In this document: positions 9,650 to 20,560 of the stretch, piece after piece
How the letters are laid out: every line of letters begins with the position of its first letter
Numbering within the stretch: position 1 is the first letter of the stretch
Assembly: GCA_902702965.1 (NCBI GenBank)
Contig: CACRXP010000606.1
Span: forward strand, 44,862-108,861
Direction: 5' to 3'
Length of the DNA stretch: 64,000 bases
DNA from: Spirometra erinaceieuropaei
Lineage: Eukaryota; Platyhelminthes; Cestoda; Diphyllobothriidea; Diphyllobothriidae
Position numbers and translations under genes: made by a program
The notes under the pieces: generated by a model
The model's input: the letters and a program-made list of their open reading frames with translations, nothing else
What the model was told of the DNA's origin: nothing
Databases searched by the model: none

Positions 9650-9885
9650 TCCCAGGAAGCAGTCTTGAAGAAGGAGACACGATCGCTGGTAGAAGAGCTT
9701 TATTAGCCTGACGTTTCGGTTTACTGCTCGAACTCATCATCAGAGAGAAAAGCAGATACGGGTGGTTCATGCATAAGGAGCTGCAGTATTTATAGGATGC
9801 AGTCGCCCTACTACCGCATACCTACGAATATTCACGGCTCCCCTCCCCACCCTTCATCAGGGATGGTTGCACGTGGCGTGATGGC
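9650..9885 (-). mobile_element. Penelope-like terminal fragment
   Basis: Closely matches 56890-57120 in the same orientation. Shared blocks are GAAGAAGGAGACACGATCGC, GAGCTTTATTAGCCTGACGT, CATCATCAGAGA, GCAGTATTTATAGGATGCAG and the AACATTCACGGYTCCC / TTCATC-GGGA block. The GACGTTTCGG...CATCATCAGAG core is the terminal motif that in Penelope-like elements overlaps a hammerhead-ribozyme-like fold. No protein remains. Confidence 0.65.
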
Positions 9886-10086
9886 TGTTTTTGGCCGCCG
9901 AAACCTGTGACCGAACTGTCATGTTTTGGAAGAGAGGGAGAAGCTGACATAATGAAAGTTCAGTCCACTGCAAGCAATTACACGCCCAAGTCACGACTGC
10001 GTCTAATTCTTGTGGCAGTGGTGGATTTATCTCATACATAATGTATGATGGAGCGAATTCAACAAATGGCTTGGTTCTACTCATAC

Positions 10087-10610
10087 TCAATAAACGATGC
10101 ATGCAAACTTTTGCAGTTTATCCCAGAAGAAGCTGTAATCAGTAACACAGTTGGTCTTATTTAGCCGATTTCGGATATGGTATGCTGTAAGACACACATT
10201 GGGTAGCTGATTGGGAGTGAAAAACGAAACATTTACCCTGCATTCCTCAAACATCTGATGGAACTTGCGGGATCTGTCTTTGCTAGTTTGAGCTTTCCAT
10301 GTAGAAGTCATTCTCTCTGCTGAGACAAATACCTCTATTCCTGGCTGTCATTCGTGAGCTCGATTGAAAAGACGACTAACGATCGCCTCGTAGTGGATTA
10401 ATATCGTTTGAGATGCCGAAGTTGTGTCGTGCGCACGAGATAATGGCGGGTACGCACATTCGCGCGCAATGGCAACGCAACTACAAACGCCAAACAATCA
10501 ACGGTCAGATTGCATAAGAGTGATAACCAATGACGTGTCAGATCTAGTATCTCGATAAATAGCTGTTATCCGCATATCCACCCGATATCTATTGCTACTA
10601 GGGCTTGGAC
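10087..10610 (-). mobile_element. DNA transposon fragment sharing the 5' end of 1-912
   Basis: 10425-10610 is the second copy of the 5' terminal region seen at 735-912, again starting CCCTAGTAGCAATAGATATC on the minus strand. Downstream, at 10311-10087, lies a 74-codon ORF (MTSTWKAQTSKDRSRKFHQM...) in the position occupied by the basic N-terminal ORF in the other copy. The ORF is not recognisably the same protein. It could be a diverged first exon or chance. Confidence 0.4.
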
Positions 10611-10734
10611 TGTTGTGGCATATGACCTTGCGGTCGTCTGTTAAAAGAAAGGACCCAGGGAGATAATTTTCAAAATTGATGAGGTGTAAAGGAAACTCTT
10701 GTTTTTCTCCCGCTTTAAAGTGTCAATTTTTTCA

Positions 10735-11630
10735 GTTCAGTTTTATTGAGGGAAATGTAGGTCTTCACCTTTTAACTCCCTATTTGTTTACAAGCAACTG
10801 GAAAAGGTATCATAAAGGTAACAATGAATCGGAAAAGCTTCACCTCTGAACAGATAAACAAACTGTCTCGAATGTTAGTGGTACGAGCAGCAGTACAGCA
10901 GTCGTTTCGAGTGCAGGGAAATAAATAATATACCCGGTGACAAAATTTGCATAGGCGCATGTCAGTAAGCGTAGGCGATGGATTGGGGACAATAGGAAAT
11001 TCAATTTAAAGTGTTACTGAAATAAAGCAAGTAGTAGTATAACAACAGGATTTGTCAAGGTTACAGAGGTCGGGTGGTAATTTAGTGGACAGTATTATAC
11101 AAATCCAGCTTCCTCTTAAAGACCTCGACGGGAGCAGACATGACGACATTCAGAGACAGGGCGTTCCAAGCTTCAGGTGGTCTGTTAGAGGAGGAGAACT
11201 TCCATGTGTCCAGCCTGTCCCCCGTCACACGTAGTTTGAATGGATGACCTGTGAAAGGTGTTCAGCTTTTTCTCCATCCTCACTAATCTCTACGTTCCCG
11301 CTTGTCTTCAGGAGGGGGATTGGATCTCTGTTTCGTATTCTGTTCCTTATTAGCTGTAGAATAATTTCAGATTTTTCACAGCACGATTCAGTGGGTCTTT
11401 TTCAAAATTTTTCCGTGTCCTGAGGGTAAGTCGTTTGACTAAGTTCCTCTGTGCTTTGTATGCGTTTATGGATACAGAATTCCCATCAGTAAGAGATTTC
11501 TGCCACAATATCCGCTTTTTATTTACTTCCTTTTTAACGAAATGTCGGTTTCTCTCAAAGTCCACGTTGTCAGCTTCACCCTTCCAGAACAGTCGGCGAG
11601 AACCTTTACTCTTCTATTTCGAACATTAGT
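10735..11630 (-). mobile_element. Internally deleted CR1-like non-LTR element
   Basis: The 5' part (11565-11350) encodes a typical linker between endonuclease and RT: RHFVKKEVNKKRILWQKSLT followed by an AYKAQRNLVKRLTLRTRKNF segment. Reading on in another frame to about 11262 gives LLKTSGNVEISEDGEKAEHL, the stretch just before the RT palm. The sequence then jumps directly to the extreme C-terminus, HPFKLRVTGDRLDTWKFSSS and the NALSLNVVMSA ending, and closes with the family's 3' UTR (ATTGAGGGAAATGTAGG near 10745). The whole RT core is missing. Confidence 0.6.
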
Positions 11631-11674
11631 ATACTATAGTTAATCTGATCGATCATGATTATTGGGTAGCAATG

Positions 11675-12785
11675 TGATTATTATTTGTCAATGTGTCATT
11701 CACGAAGGCTGACAGCTGAGCCGCTGGATTCATCTTCCAGTTATGACAATTATTCCGTTTCACTGATTCTTCAATGAAATGAAGATATATAGCCTGACAA
11801 TAGCGACGAAAAGAAAATTACCATCGAACTCAATGGAATGCCCCTACGGGGACCTCCGAGTAACTCTGGTATTACACTTTTAACTGCTGAAACAACCAAA
11901 ACGTTTAAGCTGACCAGGATGTTTTAGTATTGCGCATCGTCCGCCCCAGAAGGTCCCGTGTAGACTGGAACCGGTAGAGAACAGGGTGTGACCCATAAAG
12001 CTGACTCAATTCTCCTCCCGTAATGTTTCACTCCAAAGATAAGTCATCTAACTTAAACCGAACACACAGAACACAGCATGAGAGCTCCCTATTTTAGGTG
12101 ACATTCAAGAGTTCTGTTATACGATTTGACTCGGGCAACTTCCACAGCCCGTTTTTGTCACTCTTACGAAACCGTTTGGGGGCCCTTTATTATGGGAAGT
12201 GCAATACACCCATTCAGTCTTCCTCGACACCGAAAAAGACTACTGAGCACTGATGGGCACTGAATCTAAGCGACAGCTTGACATGCTCAGATAGCAAACA
12301 GATAGCGGACAATCGACCTCTTCTATTCTTGCGAACACGCTAACAAGGTAGATGAGCGGAGTAGTGAGGCCTATGTGCGACTCCTAACTAATTAGTCCCC
12401 GGTGTCCAATGAGGTGCCGCGCCCGACGAAATGAATATGAACATTCCGCAGACACACTCGCTCAGCAAATATTCACTGCCCAATGCTAGGGCTACACGCA
12501 CCGCTAATCGATAGATCGATATTTCGGCGTTTACCCTCACACAAGCCCAACATGCGAGCACGGTGGCACACGGCGTCGACGTGTTTTTACAAGTCCCTAC
12601 TGGCGAGGCGACTTCCTATCTGTTGTCGTCTTTTGCAGTTTGTTTTGCGAAGTGTGGTTTCTCTCTCTCAAACTCTTCCCCCCCCCCCTACACAGTTTTA
12701 CTGAAAAACGATAACAATCCTCCTCGATTTTTTCCTGTCTACTCCGTCTTTTGGGTACAACTGCCACCGCCGCCGCCAGATGATG
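11675..12785 (+). repeat. Dispersed repeat family L, copy 1
   Basis: Co-linear over about 1.1 kb with the reverse complement of 30845-31982. Landmarks in order are ATTTGTCARTGTGTCAYTCA, GAATGGAAT/GCCCTAC, CCGAGTAACTCTG, AAACGTTTAAGCT, the TAGACTGGAACCG region, CTCCAAAGATA, CCAATGAGGTGCCGCGCC, and a GCGAGCACGGTGGCA-CGTCGACGTGTTTTTACAAG block. Identity looks moderate with many small indels. Both copies keep an open frame with ARWHTASTCFYKSLLA, though this may simply follow DNA similarity. Class unknown; no inverted or direct terminal repeats seen. Confidence 0.6.
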
Positions 12786-13168
12786 AATTTTTGGCAGCAG
12801 AACGACTGCGACAATAACTCAGTTGTAGGCGACGAATTTTTTTCGGAAAGTCATCTTTTCCTCCATAAACAGAAATTCCTCAGCATCGATAGGGCTGCTC
12901 CGGATACCGAAATACAGTTTAGAACTCGAACTGACATGTGTTCTACCTCGCAAGACACTACGCCACTCATCTACATCTTCAAAAAATTCCATACCATCGA
13001 ACTCAACAGCGACAGTTGTACATGTGGTTTCATTAGTTGTAGTCAGAGGCGCACCTCTGTACTCAGTTCTGTATACCACTCACTCAACGCATCGATGTTG
13101 CGCATGACATTGTCAAGTTCCCAATTCAGAAGTCAAGGAAACAGAATTGGGAGGATGACTTCAATTGT
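12786..13168. other. Unassigned stretch between repeat L and CR1 copy 2
   Basis: Overlapping ORFs exist on both strands (plus 12780-13295, minus 13079-12819) but neither resembles a known family, and the plus ORF continues into CR1 3' UTR. Probably non-coding. Confidence 0.3.
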
Positions 13169-13169
13169 C

Positions 13170-14111
13170 AGTCAGTCAGTCAGTGTATTTGAGGGAAATA
13201 GGCTTACGCCTTTGAACTCCCTATTTGTACATAAAAAATCGATAAACAAGCAAAAATTTGAAGAAATTACAGCATTAAGTGAATGCATACATTGATTCAC
13301 ATATGTCACTAGTCACATGGTTAAAAAGTCACATAGTCCGCTTGTTGCTGCAGCATATATCTGTCAAGGCGACATTTAAATGTCTCCACAGATTGAGACA
13401 TAACAACCGTCTCGGGCAGGTTATTCCACGGTTCCACGACACGGTTGGAGAAGAAATATTTTCTCACATTCAGTCTACCCTGTGGCACACGTAGCTTGAA
13501 GGGATGTCCCCGGAGGTGAGTTGTGGTGGCGAGTTGGAAAAAGTCATCGCACCGAAGGGCACAATCCAAGCCGCGCACGATACGGAAAGTTTGTATCATG
13601 TCTCCGCGCAACTGCCTATAACTCAGAGGATAGAGATTAAGGTTAGTTAAGCGGATCTCGTATGGCAGTGCACTTTGACCTCTTACTAATTTTGTGGCTC
13701 GCCTCTGCACCCTTTCGAGCAGATCGTAATCCTGGTGCGTCCACGGTCTCCAGGCCTGAATTGCATATTCGATATGGGGCCTTATAAACGTGCCGAAGAC
13801 TTTGGTGAAGCAGTCTTCATCGAAAACTACGAATGCCCGCTTGATGGCATATAGCATTGAAGTTGCGGCCTTGGCCGCCTTACAGCATTGTGTAGAAGGC
13901 TTTAGGCTGTCTGCAACCCAAACTCCGAGATCTTTCTGAGTTTCTGCTTCTCGGAGTGGCATTCCGTTCAGATGGTATTGCCGCGTACTAGGGCTCTGAT
14001 TTCCGAGGCGCAGAATGGTGCATTTGTTCAAATTGAAGGACAAGAGCCATCTGCGGGACCACTCGTCCAACCGACAAAGATTTTCTTGGAAGTTGGTCTC
14101 ATCGGCAGCAA
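13170..14111 (-). mobile_element. CR1-like non-LTR retrotransposon, copy 2 (strongly 5' truncated)
   Basis: Nearly identical to the 3' half of copy 1, including the 3' UTR and (TCAG)n tail at 13171-13185. The 5' junction is at about 14111, just upstream of the codons for ADETNFQENLCRLDEWSRRW. The preserved frame (13321 to 14111) encodes only the post-catalytic and C-terminal RT region; the FADD box is lost. An apparent N-terminal extension to 14217 comes from flanking sequence and is not part of the protein. Confidence 0.85.
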
Positions 14112-14217
14112 GAGTCACTTGCGGTAAGCGTAGGAGCTGTTGATGGGTCAGGTCTCCAATCAAAACACGCTGTCCATCTCGGATAGTTTGTGGCCAACTG
14201 GCCATTGGGTAGTACAC

Positions 14218-14345
14218 CGGGTCCAGGTGGGGAGTGGGGAGGAGAGAGTGAGGTAGATGCTGTGCAAGTCTGTTATCACTTTAAACTAATCCACGCACAA
14301 GTCACCGTCCCTGCTCCGCTTTGCTGTGGAGCACACGGTGGACAT
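14218..14345 (+). repeat. Small dispersed repeat Q, copy 2
   Basis: Shares with 34730-34866 and 41880-42040 the series GGGTCCAGGYGGGG, AGAGAGTGNGGTAGATGCTG, CAAGTCACCGTSCCTGCT and GTGGAGCACACGGTGGACAT. Orientation is the same in all four copies. Confidence 0.5.
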
Positions 14346-14980
14346 CGTCGAAACCGACGGTCAGCCATGCGGTATTCAACAGGTTCATCTTACTTTGGAT
14401 TGAACGCATTCTTATGTTTGGAAGGACATCGCTATCCACTCTGCGGTCACTTGGTCAGAAAAAGAGGTGCTTCCAACGTCGAAGGACGCTCCAGATGGAA
14501 GTTTTATGAATTTATTCTCGCTTATGCCTCTGGGAAGCCCCCCTATTCCAACCACGAGTGATGCAACAAGATTGACCCCTCCTACGGGACATAGGGCGAC
14601 AGAGCTCTGTTTTAGTAGCACCCCTCGTCATTATGCTCCGTAATATTGCATTAAAAGAATCGAAACCGATGATTTGCAGAGCCGAAGTACAATACCACTG
14701 TCTCAGCCCCCAAACAAATGTCACACGGAGGTTTGATTATGACAACTCTTATTGGTCATTACTTCATCGGGGTTGATATCCTCTGGTCGCCTATGGTAAT
14801 TCCTCATTTCTACCTTGTCAGAGTGGCTTTGACGTCTGACGATGTGCGTTCATGACTGGGGTCCATCCTCCTGATCGATAGTAACAGTTTTGTGGGGCTT
14901 ACCAGTGCCAGCTTCGACTCTCCATAACGCCTTCGGAAAAAATTCTCAGGCAGTTTCGTCGAACGGTAGTTGACAAGTTA
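14346..14980. other. Unassigned stretch
   Basis: Contains only short ORFs without recognisable similarity and no repeat matches noticed. The TA-flanked element begins at its right end. Confidence 0.3.
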
Positions 14981-15969
14981 CAGTAGGTGGGCTAACTCAT
15001 GAAATATCTGCAGAAATTCCGAAATGCGCCTTCGTTTCGAAAAGATTAATTGAGCAGAGTTGTAAAACTAGTCATCCTGCAGCATACTTCCATATTAATT
15101 CAGTTGCCTCAGGATGCCGGCTTTCGAACGAACTTATTTTCGGCTGCGTGAAAAAAGTATGTTCTGTAAAAATGACTACTTAAGTAGCATGCATGTTGCT
15201 CATTTATTTTCGATGACCTTACAATATAATTATATTTCGGGGAAAGCATAAATAAAAATATTCATTCCTTAACTATTTCGGTAGAAAATGACATCTTCTT
15301 CCCATTTTATACTCGACCGAAGGGTGTAATTCGGTTTTCAAAACCTTTTCCAATTCCCGAAAAATTTTGAACCTGACTTGTCGTTACATTTGCAATCAGA
15401 GATTCTAAAGTACAAGCCGTATACTTTCCGCGTATGGAAAACAATATATTTCTCTACGGAATTAAGAGAAGATCATATGGAATTCATAAAATTTAGTAGT
15501 GGATTTGAGCCATATTGTAAACCTTACAAGCAACAGTAGTAAATGCAGAGACGCTATGTTATATGAACCGGTATTTCACGGTATTTAAAATTTATAATTA
15601 GAAACTTTTTAAAAATCGAATTATATCCTTCCTTCGGGTATGAAATTGAGAGAAGACGTCATGTTATATCGAATGAGCAAACAACAAATATCCTTACGCA
15701 TGTTTTTTTGTGGAATATAATTGAATTTCTATGGGCATCGAAAAGCAATGAGAAGAATGCATGCTAATGAAGTAGTCATTTGTACGAAGTATAGTTTTTG
15801 CATGCAGCCGGGTAGAAGTTCGTTCGAAAGCCGGCATGCTAAGGCAACTAAATTATTATTACATAATTATGCTGCATGATGATTAGTTTTTCAACTCCAC
15901 TTAATTAATCCTTCCCAATCGAAAACGTATTTCGGAATTTCGGTTGGCATTTCATGAGTCAACCCACCT
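14981..15969. mobile_element. Long-TIR TA-flanked element, copy c (best full-length copy)
   Basis: About 990 bp with inverted arms of roughly 370 bp. The left arm begins CAGTAGGTGGGCTAACTCAT and the right arm ends ATTTCATGAGTCAACCCACC. Matching pairs along the arms include GATTAATT.AG..GAGTTG, AACTA.TCATC.TGCAGCATA, GCCGGCTTTCGAACGAACTT, AATGACTACTT..TAGCATGCAT and TTTTCGATG. The centre of about 250 bp contains CCGTATACTTTCCGCG. TA precedes the left end. No transposase is encoded. I infer a foldback-like, non-autonomous Tc1/mariner-type element. Confidence 0.7.
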
Positions 15970-16560
15970 AATTCAAGTACGGAAAAAATCTTTCCTTCTC
16001 TGAACATTTCAGTTAAACGGATTGTACGCACCTACTGGCGCCCTTTATGATGTTTGCCAGATGCGCAAACGCCATAGCGACCAGCCATACGTCTGGAAAA
16101 AGAAGCAGGCATCTGCGCTTAGGTTTCCCTAGTTAGAAAAAGTCTGCCAAAATATCACATCAAAGTTTGCACAGCAGCAGCTTACATTTTCACTAACTAC
16201 CAACTCCTAGTCTAAAAGTGCACCATGGGATTTCAAGAAAGGGAAGGTGGGGGATTTTACTGAGGCGGGTAAGTCACGAGGAAGGGGTGGTGCATGAGCC
16301 CGATCGTCGATAACTTCCTTGCAAAAAGCAGAACCACCCGTAAACAGTATCGCCTGTTTAGTCTAGCTTGCCTTCTGGGTGTAAATTAGCATATGCCAGG
16401 GTGTTGATCCAGCGACCGTTGCAATGGCTGGCGCAACCTAGTTCGCCACCGTCTTCACTACGGAATTGTTCAGGGTGAGGAGGAAGTGAGGTTATGCCCT
16501 GATTTTAGACGCAAACCGAAAGACTCCAACAACGACAAATAATAAACCAGAGAGGGTTAT
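15970..16560. other. Unassigned stretch
   Basis: No ORF of note and no repeat match noticed. A G-rich tract lies near 16235-16265. Confidence 0.3.
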
Positions 16561-16984
16561 ATTAATGATTTTAATTCTTCTCGGTATAGCGTGTAATGAT
16601 CGCTGATTGGTCCTCGCTAGGTAACCACCTGTGAGGTTCCCAGACCGGTGGCTGCAAAGCCAAACGACAATCCACCCCGTCCTCTAATCGGGCCAGGACG
16701 GTGGATGCCAATCTCGAGTGAAGCCTTGAATATTCCCAGTTGCAGTCAACGGGACATGAGCCCGCAATTGTCGAGCTTTCGGAGCTATGACCAACCGGAT
16801 TCTGATTGAAATCTAAGGTTTCCTCTGGTCGGGAATGGGGTTTGGACAGGCAGAGGACGACAAACATGGCTGCTCAAAGTTTCCTCTGTTTTATTACCTA
16901 CATAATGATACACCTCCTCAAGGTTGGAGGTTCGACATGCCGGTAAGATATGGTTATATAATCCCACCTGATGGACACAATACT

Positions 16985-17560
16985 GTCGGGGTTGGAGTTA
17001 GGGTTATGGTTAGATGTTGGAGTTAGGGTTATGGGCTAGGGCAACTATTTCTCAACCAATCAAAGTACAACCGCGCATTCCCAATAGCTTTTCGTTTGCT
17101 TACAACTACTTGACCTCGTCGTCTGTACGTTCGCCGGCCCCACCTGCAAAAACCCCTATTCCCACTGGTCCCGTATTACAGGTGGCTGGGGTTTGCTTAC
17201 TTCAGGTGGGGCTACATAACCACATCTCACCCAAATGCCGACACCATAATTGAATGTAGACTAGGCTCGCGGAACACTGCTCAGCATGAGACAATAGTTT
17301 TGTCCAGGACACCTACGCTGTGACCATCTTAAAACACACCGCTACAGCCCGGAAATGTGTTCTGTTGATAGAAGTACATTGTTATGGTAAAATTGGGAAT
17401 GCGCGGTTGTATTTTGAGTGGTTGAGAAATAGTTGTTCTAACCCCTAACCCTAACCCCTAATTCTAATCCCTAACCCATAACCCGTAGCCCTAACCCTAA
17501 CCCTTTGACCTTAACCTTAATCCCAACCCTTGACCGCAGCCCCAAACCCCAACCCGGAAA
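16985..17560. repeat. TTAGGG/CCCTAA-like block with companion sequence
   Basis: Two degenerate telomere-like runs (GGAGTTAGGGTTATGG at 16985-17040; CTAACCCCTAACCCTAACCC near 17440-17510, decaying to 17560) flank non-telomeric sequence. The companion part at about 17160-17230 (GGTCCCGTATTACAGGTGGC, TGGGGTTTGCTTA, GGGGCTACATAACCACATCT) recurs inverted at 37840-37895, again next to CCCTAA-like DNA. So the blocks belong to a dispersed unit rather than to telomeres. Confidence 0.5.
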
Positions 17561-17963
17561 CATTCAACGCGAAAGTTAGAAGGAGACTACAGGCCGAAAG
17601 TCAAGAAGGACCACCGGCATCGGGCCCAAACAGGTAGACACGACAACAAAGAAACAAGGCCGCCAACAGAACACACGCAGCAACACCACGCCAACGTAAT
17701 CACACCAAATCAAAATAATTATGTAGGTCAACAGTATTCTGTTCATCAGGTGTGGCTACATAACCGCATCTTACTAATTTGTTTTGTTGATGGAAGTATA
17801 TTTTTATGGTGGAAATGAAGGGTTTTAATTGCTTTTTTGTGAGAAGAGGGCTGCAGACGGCAACTCTCACTGACCCCTAAAAGGTTCTGCAAATTTTATG
17901 GCAACCAAAAACTTTCACAACGGTATGGATAACAGTAACTTTGGTTTTTCTTCCATCTGCTGT
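17561..17963. other. Unassigned stretch
   Basis: A second TGTGGCTACATAACCGCATC motif near 17750 resembles 17205-17225, suggesting that the neighbouring repeat unit is partly duplicated. Nothing coding is seen. Confidence 0.3.
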
Positions 17964-18365
17964 TCAGTTAGCGAAGGCAAAACGCCCTAGAGCCAGTACT
18001 AGCCAAGAGGGTGAAAGTGCAATATTTAAGAAGGATCGGGAAGCAGAGCACGTGCGGGGTTTTCGCGCCGCTAATTCCTTGGCCCTGTCGTCAGTCTTCT
18101 GAATCAGCCCGGAGATTCTTTTGGTTATGCCTCTGACAGCCAGGGAGGGAAAGATTGTGGTGTTTGGGGTTGTCTGCTGCTTGTGTGATGTCCGGGAACG
18201 TTCGGATTTTGTAGGTTTCGGGGTGGGTTTTGGCCTCCTAAACCAGGAGATGAAGTCTGCGCAAGGACTCTTCACTGTTGAGTCACCAGGTTGGAATCTG
18301 TATATCTCCCTTTCACATTCCACGTCGGTGCACTGCAGACCAACCGTCTTCTCCCTCTCCGCCAT
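17964..18365 (-). CDS. Unrecognised 133-aa ORF with good start context
   Basis: The frame begins MAEREKTVGLQCTDVECERE in a CAACATGG start context. It continues with a Pro/Lys/Ser/Thr-rich segment (RRPKPTPKPTKSERSRTSHK, residues about 44-63) and a hydrophilic IRGITKRISG-like stretch (about 78-90), and ends with a hydrophobic tail. It could be a small gene, the first exon of a larger one, or chance. I recognise no domain, and no neighbouring exon was identified. Confidence 0.25.
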   Translation of the reverse strand: MAEREKTVGLQCTDVECEREIYRFQPGDSTVKSPCADFISWFRRPKPTPKPTKSERSRTSHKQQTTPNTTIFPSLAVRGITKRISGLIQKTDDRAKELAARKPRTCSASRSFLNIALSPSWLVLALGRFAFAN

Positions 18366-20490
18366 GTTGCCCGTGAAACGCCATACGCATTCCTTAGCTT
18401 TGCCTGCAACTTAATATAAGGAAAAGAACAACAATTTTTGAGGGCTCGGCAAACTCAATCAGCATGAATTTATTCCGAATATTGAAAAAACCGGCCAGAC
18501 CCGATCATGCAGTATAATTCAGCCTTCTGCCATCTCTCTTACACACAATCCTCACACTACGAACCGGAATCCTATATTGAGAAGGACAATATTACCGCCA
18601 GCTTGGCGGCAACTCCATGTCACATTAAACTGCAACTTAACCGTACATGACTACTGAAATGGCAGCTGGCAATGCGACCTAGCTGTCCTGGCGTAACTGC
18701 AACTCCCAGTTACTGGCTTTCCAGGAGGTGATTAGACCTTTGCAGAAATTCAATCCCCTGTTATTGGGTCGCACACCTGGAAAGCTTTCTTCTGTCCCCA
18801 ACTCATACCATATCGCCTAGTATTACAAGGTTGATATCTGCTTACCAGCTTGGTCTGGAGAAGGTAGCCGAAAATTGGCCGATATTGAATCAGGAATTGG
18901 TCTGTGGGAGGGAAGGATAGTTGTGGCATTCCGCACCTCCTCGCTCTCCGCTGCTTTGTCACGCTGCCCTTCTGACCGCCTCACACTTCCTGTCAAGTCG
19001 CTGCTGGGACGCGCGAGGCTTGTCACTAGTCTCGCGAGTGCTCGAGGCCAATCAACGCCGCCCCTTCCCCGATTGGCTGGCGAACACTGGGGCAGAGCGA
19101 AGGGCGCACACACGCGCTGGAGTCTAGGCACCTCAACGGCGGACATAGACACAACTCGCCTGGAGAGACCGTCGACATAGTCTCTGGCTGCAGTGTAATT
19201 ACCGGTTGGCATTCAGAGTAGTCAGGTCTGTCGTCAACTCTCCAAGTCAAGCATTACTTTAACTGCTGCGATTGCCCTTCTGACTATTGGTGCAACCTCC
19301 ATGATCGGACATTTGTTAGTTGGTATGATAGCCGGGATGGAGTTTTGTTAGGTAATGCATTGACCGCGGATTCTCAGTATAGAACGTGAGCGTACATCAA
19401 TTGAATATGGGCTTTGGGCAACATACCTGTGTGAAACGTGACACCAAACGGCCCGCAGCGACTTTTTTCCAAATCGTGCGAGATGTCTCCGCGTAATCGC
19501 ACCGTCTGTATCGTGGTGAGGCAATGTAATGAAAAGGATGTTCAATTACAGGAACCGTTGAAAGTTTACAATTAGGCAAGTCGAGAAGCTGCCTAAAACT
19601 AGTGACGAAATCTGGGATGAATAACCAGAGGGACTGGAATCTAACTGCCCACACCGTGGCCATCTAACTCCTTTGGGTTTTGACTGATAAAAAATAATAC
19701 ATATGGGATGCGTACCTTTATAGGCCCATCGAAGAGCATGAGATGGTTGAACTGCTCGCATCTGGTCAAGTTGGTGCAAAAACGCGGTCGTATTTCACAC
19801 GACAGCGGGTCCGCAGCTATGATAAACAATGAAGACGAAGTGTCATTCTCAGCATATGACCTATTAGACAGAACTTCCAAATAATTCCCAAACCCTAGTT
19901 GACATGGCTGGCCAACGGTCGCGCAGATATGAAGCCCATCTCACAAGACTAATTTGCATCCAACTAGTCAGTCTTGTAGGGCTTGAAGAATTAAGAGGGC
20001 ATACTGATCTGCGATTCACTAAGTTCGTCAGCACCTGCATAAATAAGAGGGCAGTCTGGGGTTTCCAACAATTTACAAGAAGCCGATTGTTTACAATCCC
20101 GTGTGCACATTGTTGCATTTATCGCTGAGCCGTTTTGATCTCTCACATCGGTAGAGTTTCCGGAGCACTGACCACAGTTCTTACAGGATTAAATTGCGTT
20201 GGGGAGGTGGGGAGGGCATAGGAGCTAGTGGAAAGAAACTGATCAGTTTAAAGACAACCTTTTGCAGGGAGGTCGGTGCGAGTAAAAGCGAATCCAATTG
20301 GGCTAGCGTCGCGCTCCACAGGTTCGGCAATGACGGTGGTAAAGCTGTTTGGAGGACCGTTGAAGAATTCCAGCCAAGTGTTTCCTGTAAGATGGGGAAG
20401 GTTGTGTGAATGTTCGCTTCCAAGAATGCTTAACTAATGAGGTAAAAAGCGCTGTGTTCAACTCACCATCTTCGACAGTATCAAGTATCA
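18366..20490. other. Unassigned region
   Basis: About 2 kb with several overlapping short ORFs on both strands, for example minus 19212-18823 and minus 20118-19864. None has recognisable domains or consistent coding character. A mildly CpG-rich patch lies at 18950-19160. No repeat match to the rest of the window was noticed. Confidence 0.3.
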
Positions 20491-20494
20491 TTAG

Positions 20495-20496
20495 TG

Positions 20497-20539
<43 letters not shown>

Positions 20540-20560
20540 CAGTAGTATTAGAAGCAGTGC
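20495..20560 (+). repeat. (TAG)n trinucleotide microsatellite
   Basis: About 15 TAG/GTA units, slightly degenerate at the right end (GCAGTAGTATTAGAAGCAG). Confidence 0.9.

Noticed and set aside
11350..11565. Possible independent small Lys/Arg-rich gene
   Set aside because: Its sequence matches the linker between endonuclease and RT of non-LTR elements, and the RT C-terminus follows on the same strand.
13321..14217. 298-aa ORF with an extra N-terminus before the RT segment
   Set aside because: The first 35 or so codons lie outside the CR1 copy and arise by chance fusion at the truncation point.
16340..16450. tRNA-like arm around GTTGCAATGGCTGGCGCAACC
   Set aside because: A local hairpin only; no A/B boxes or cloverleaf.
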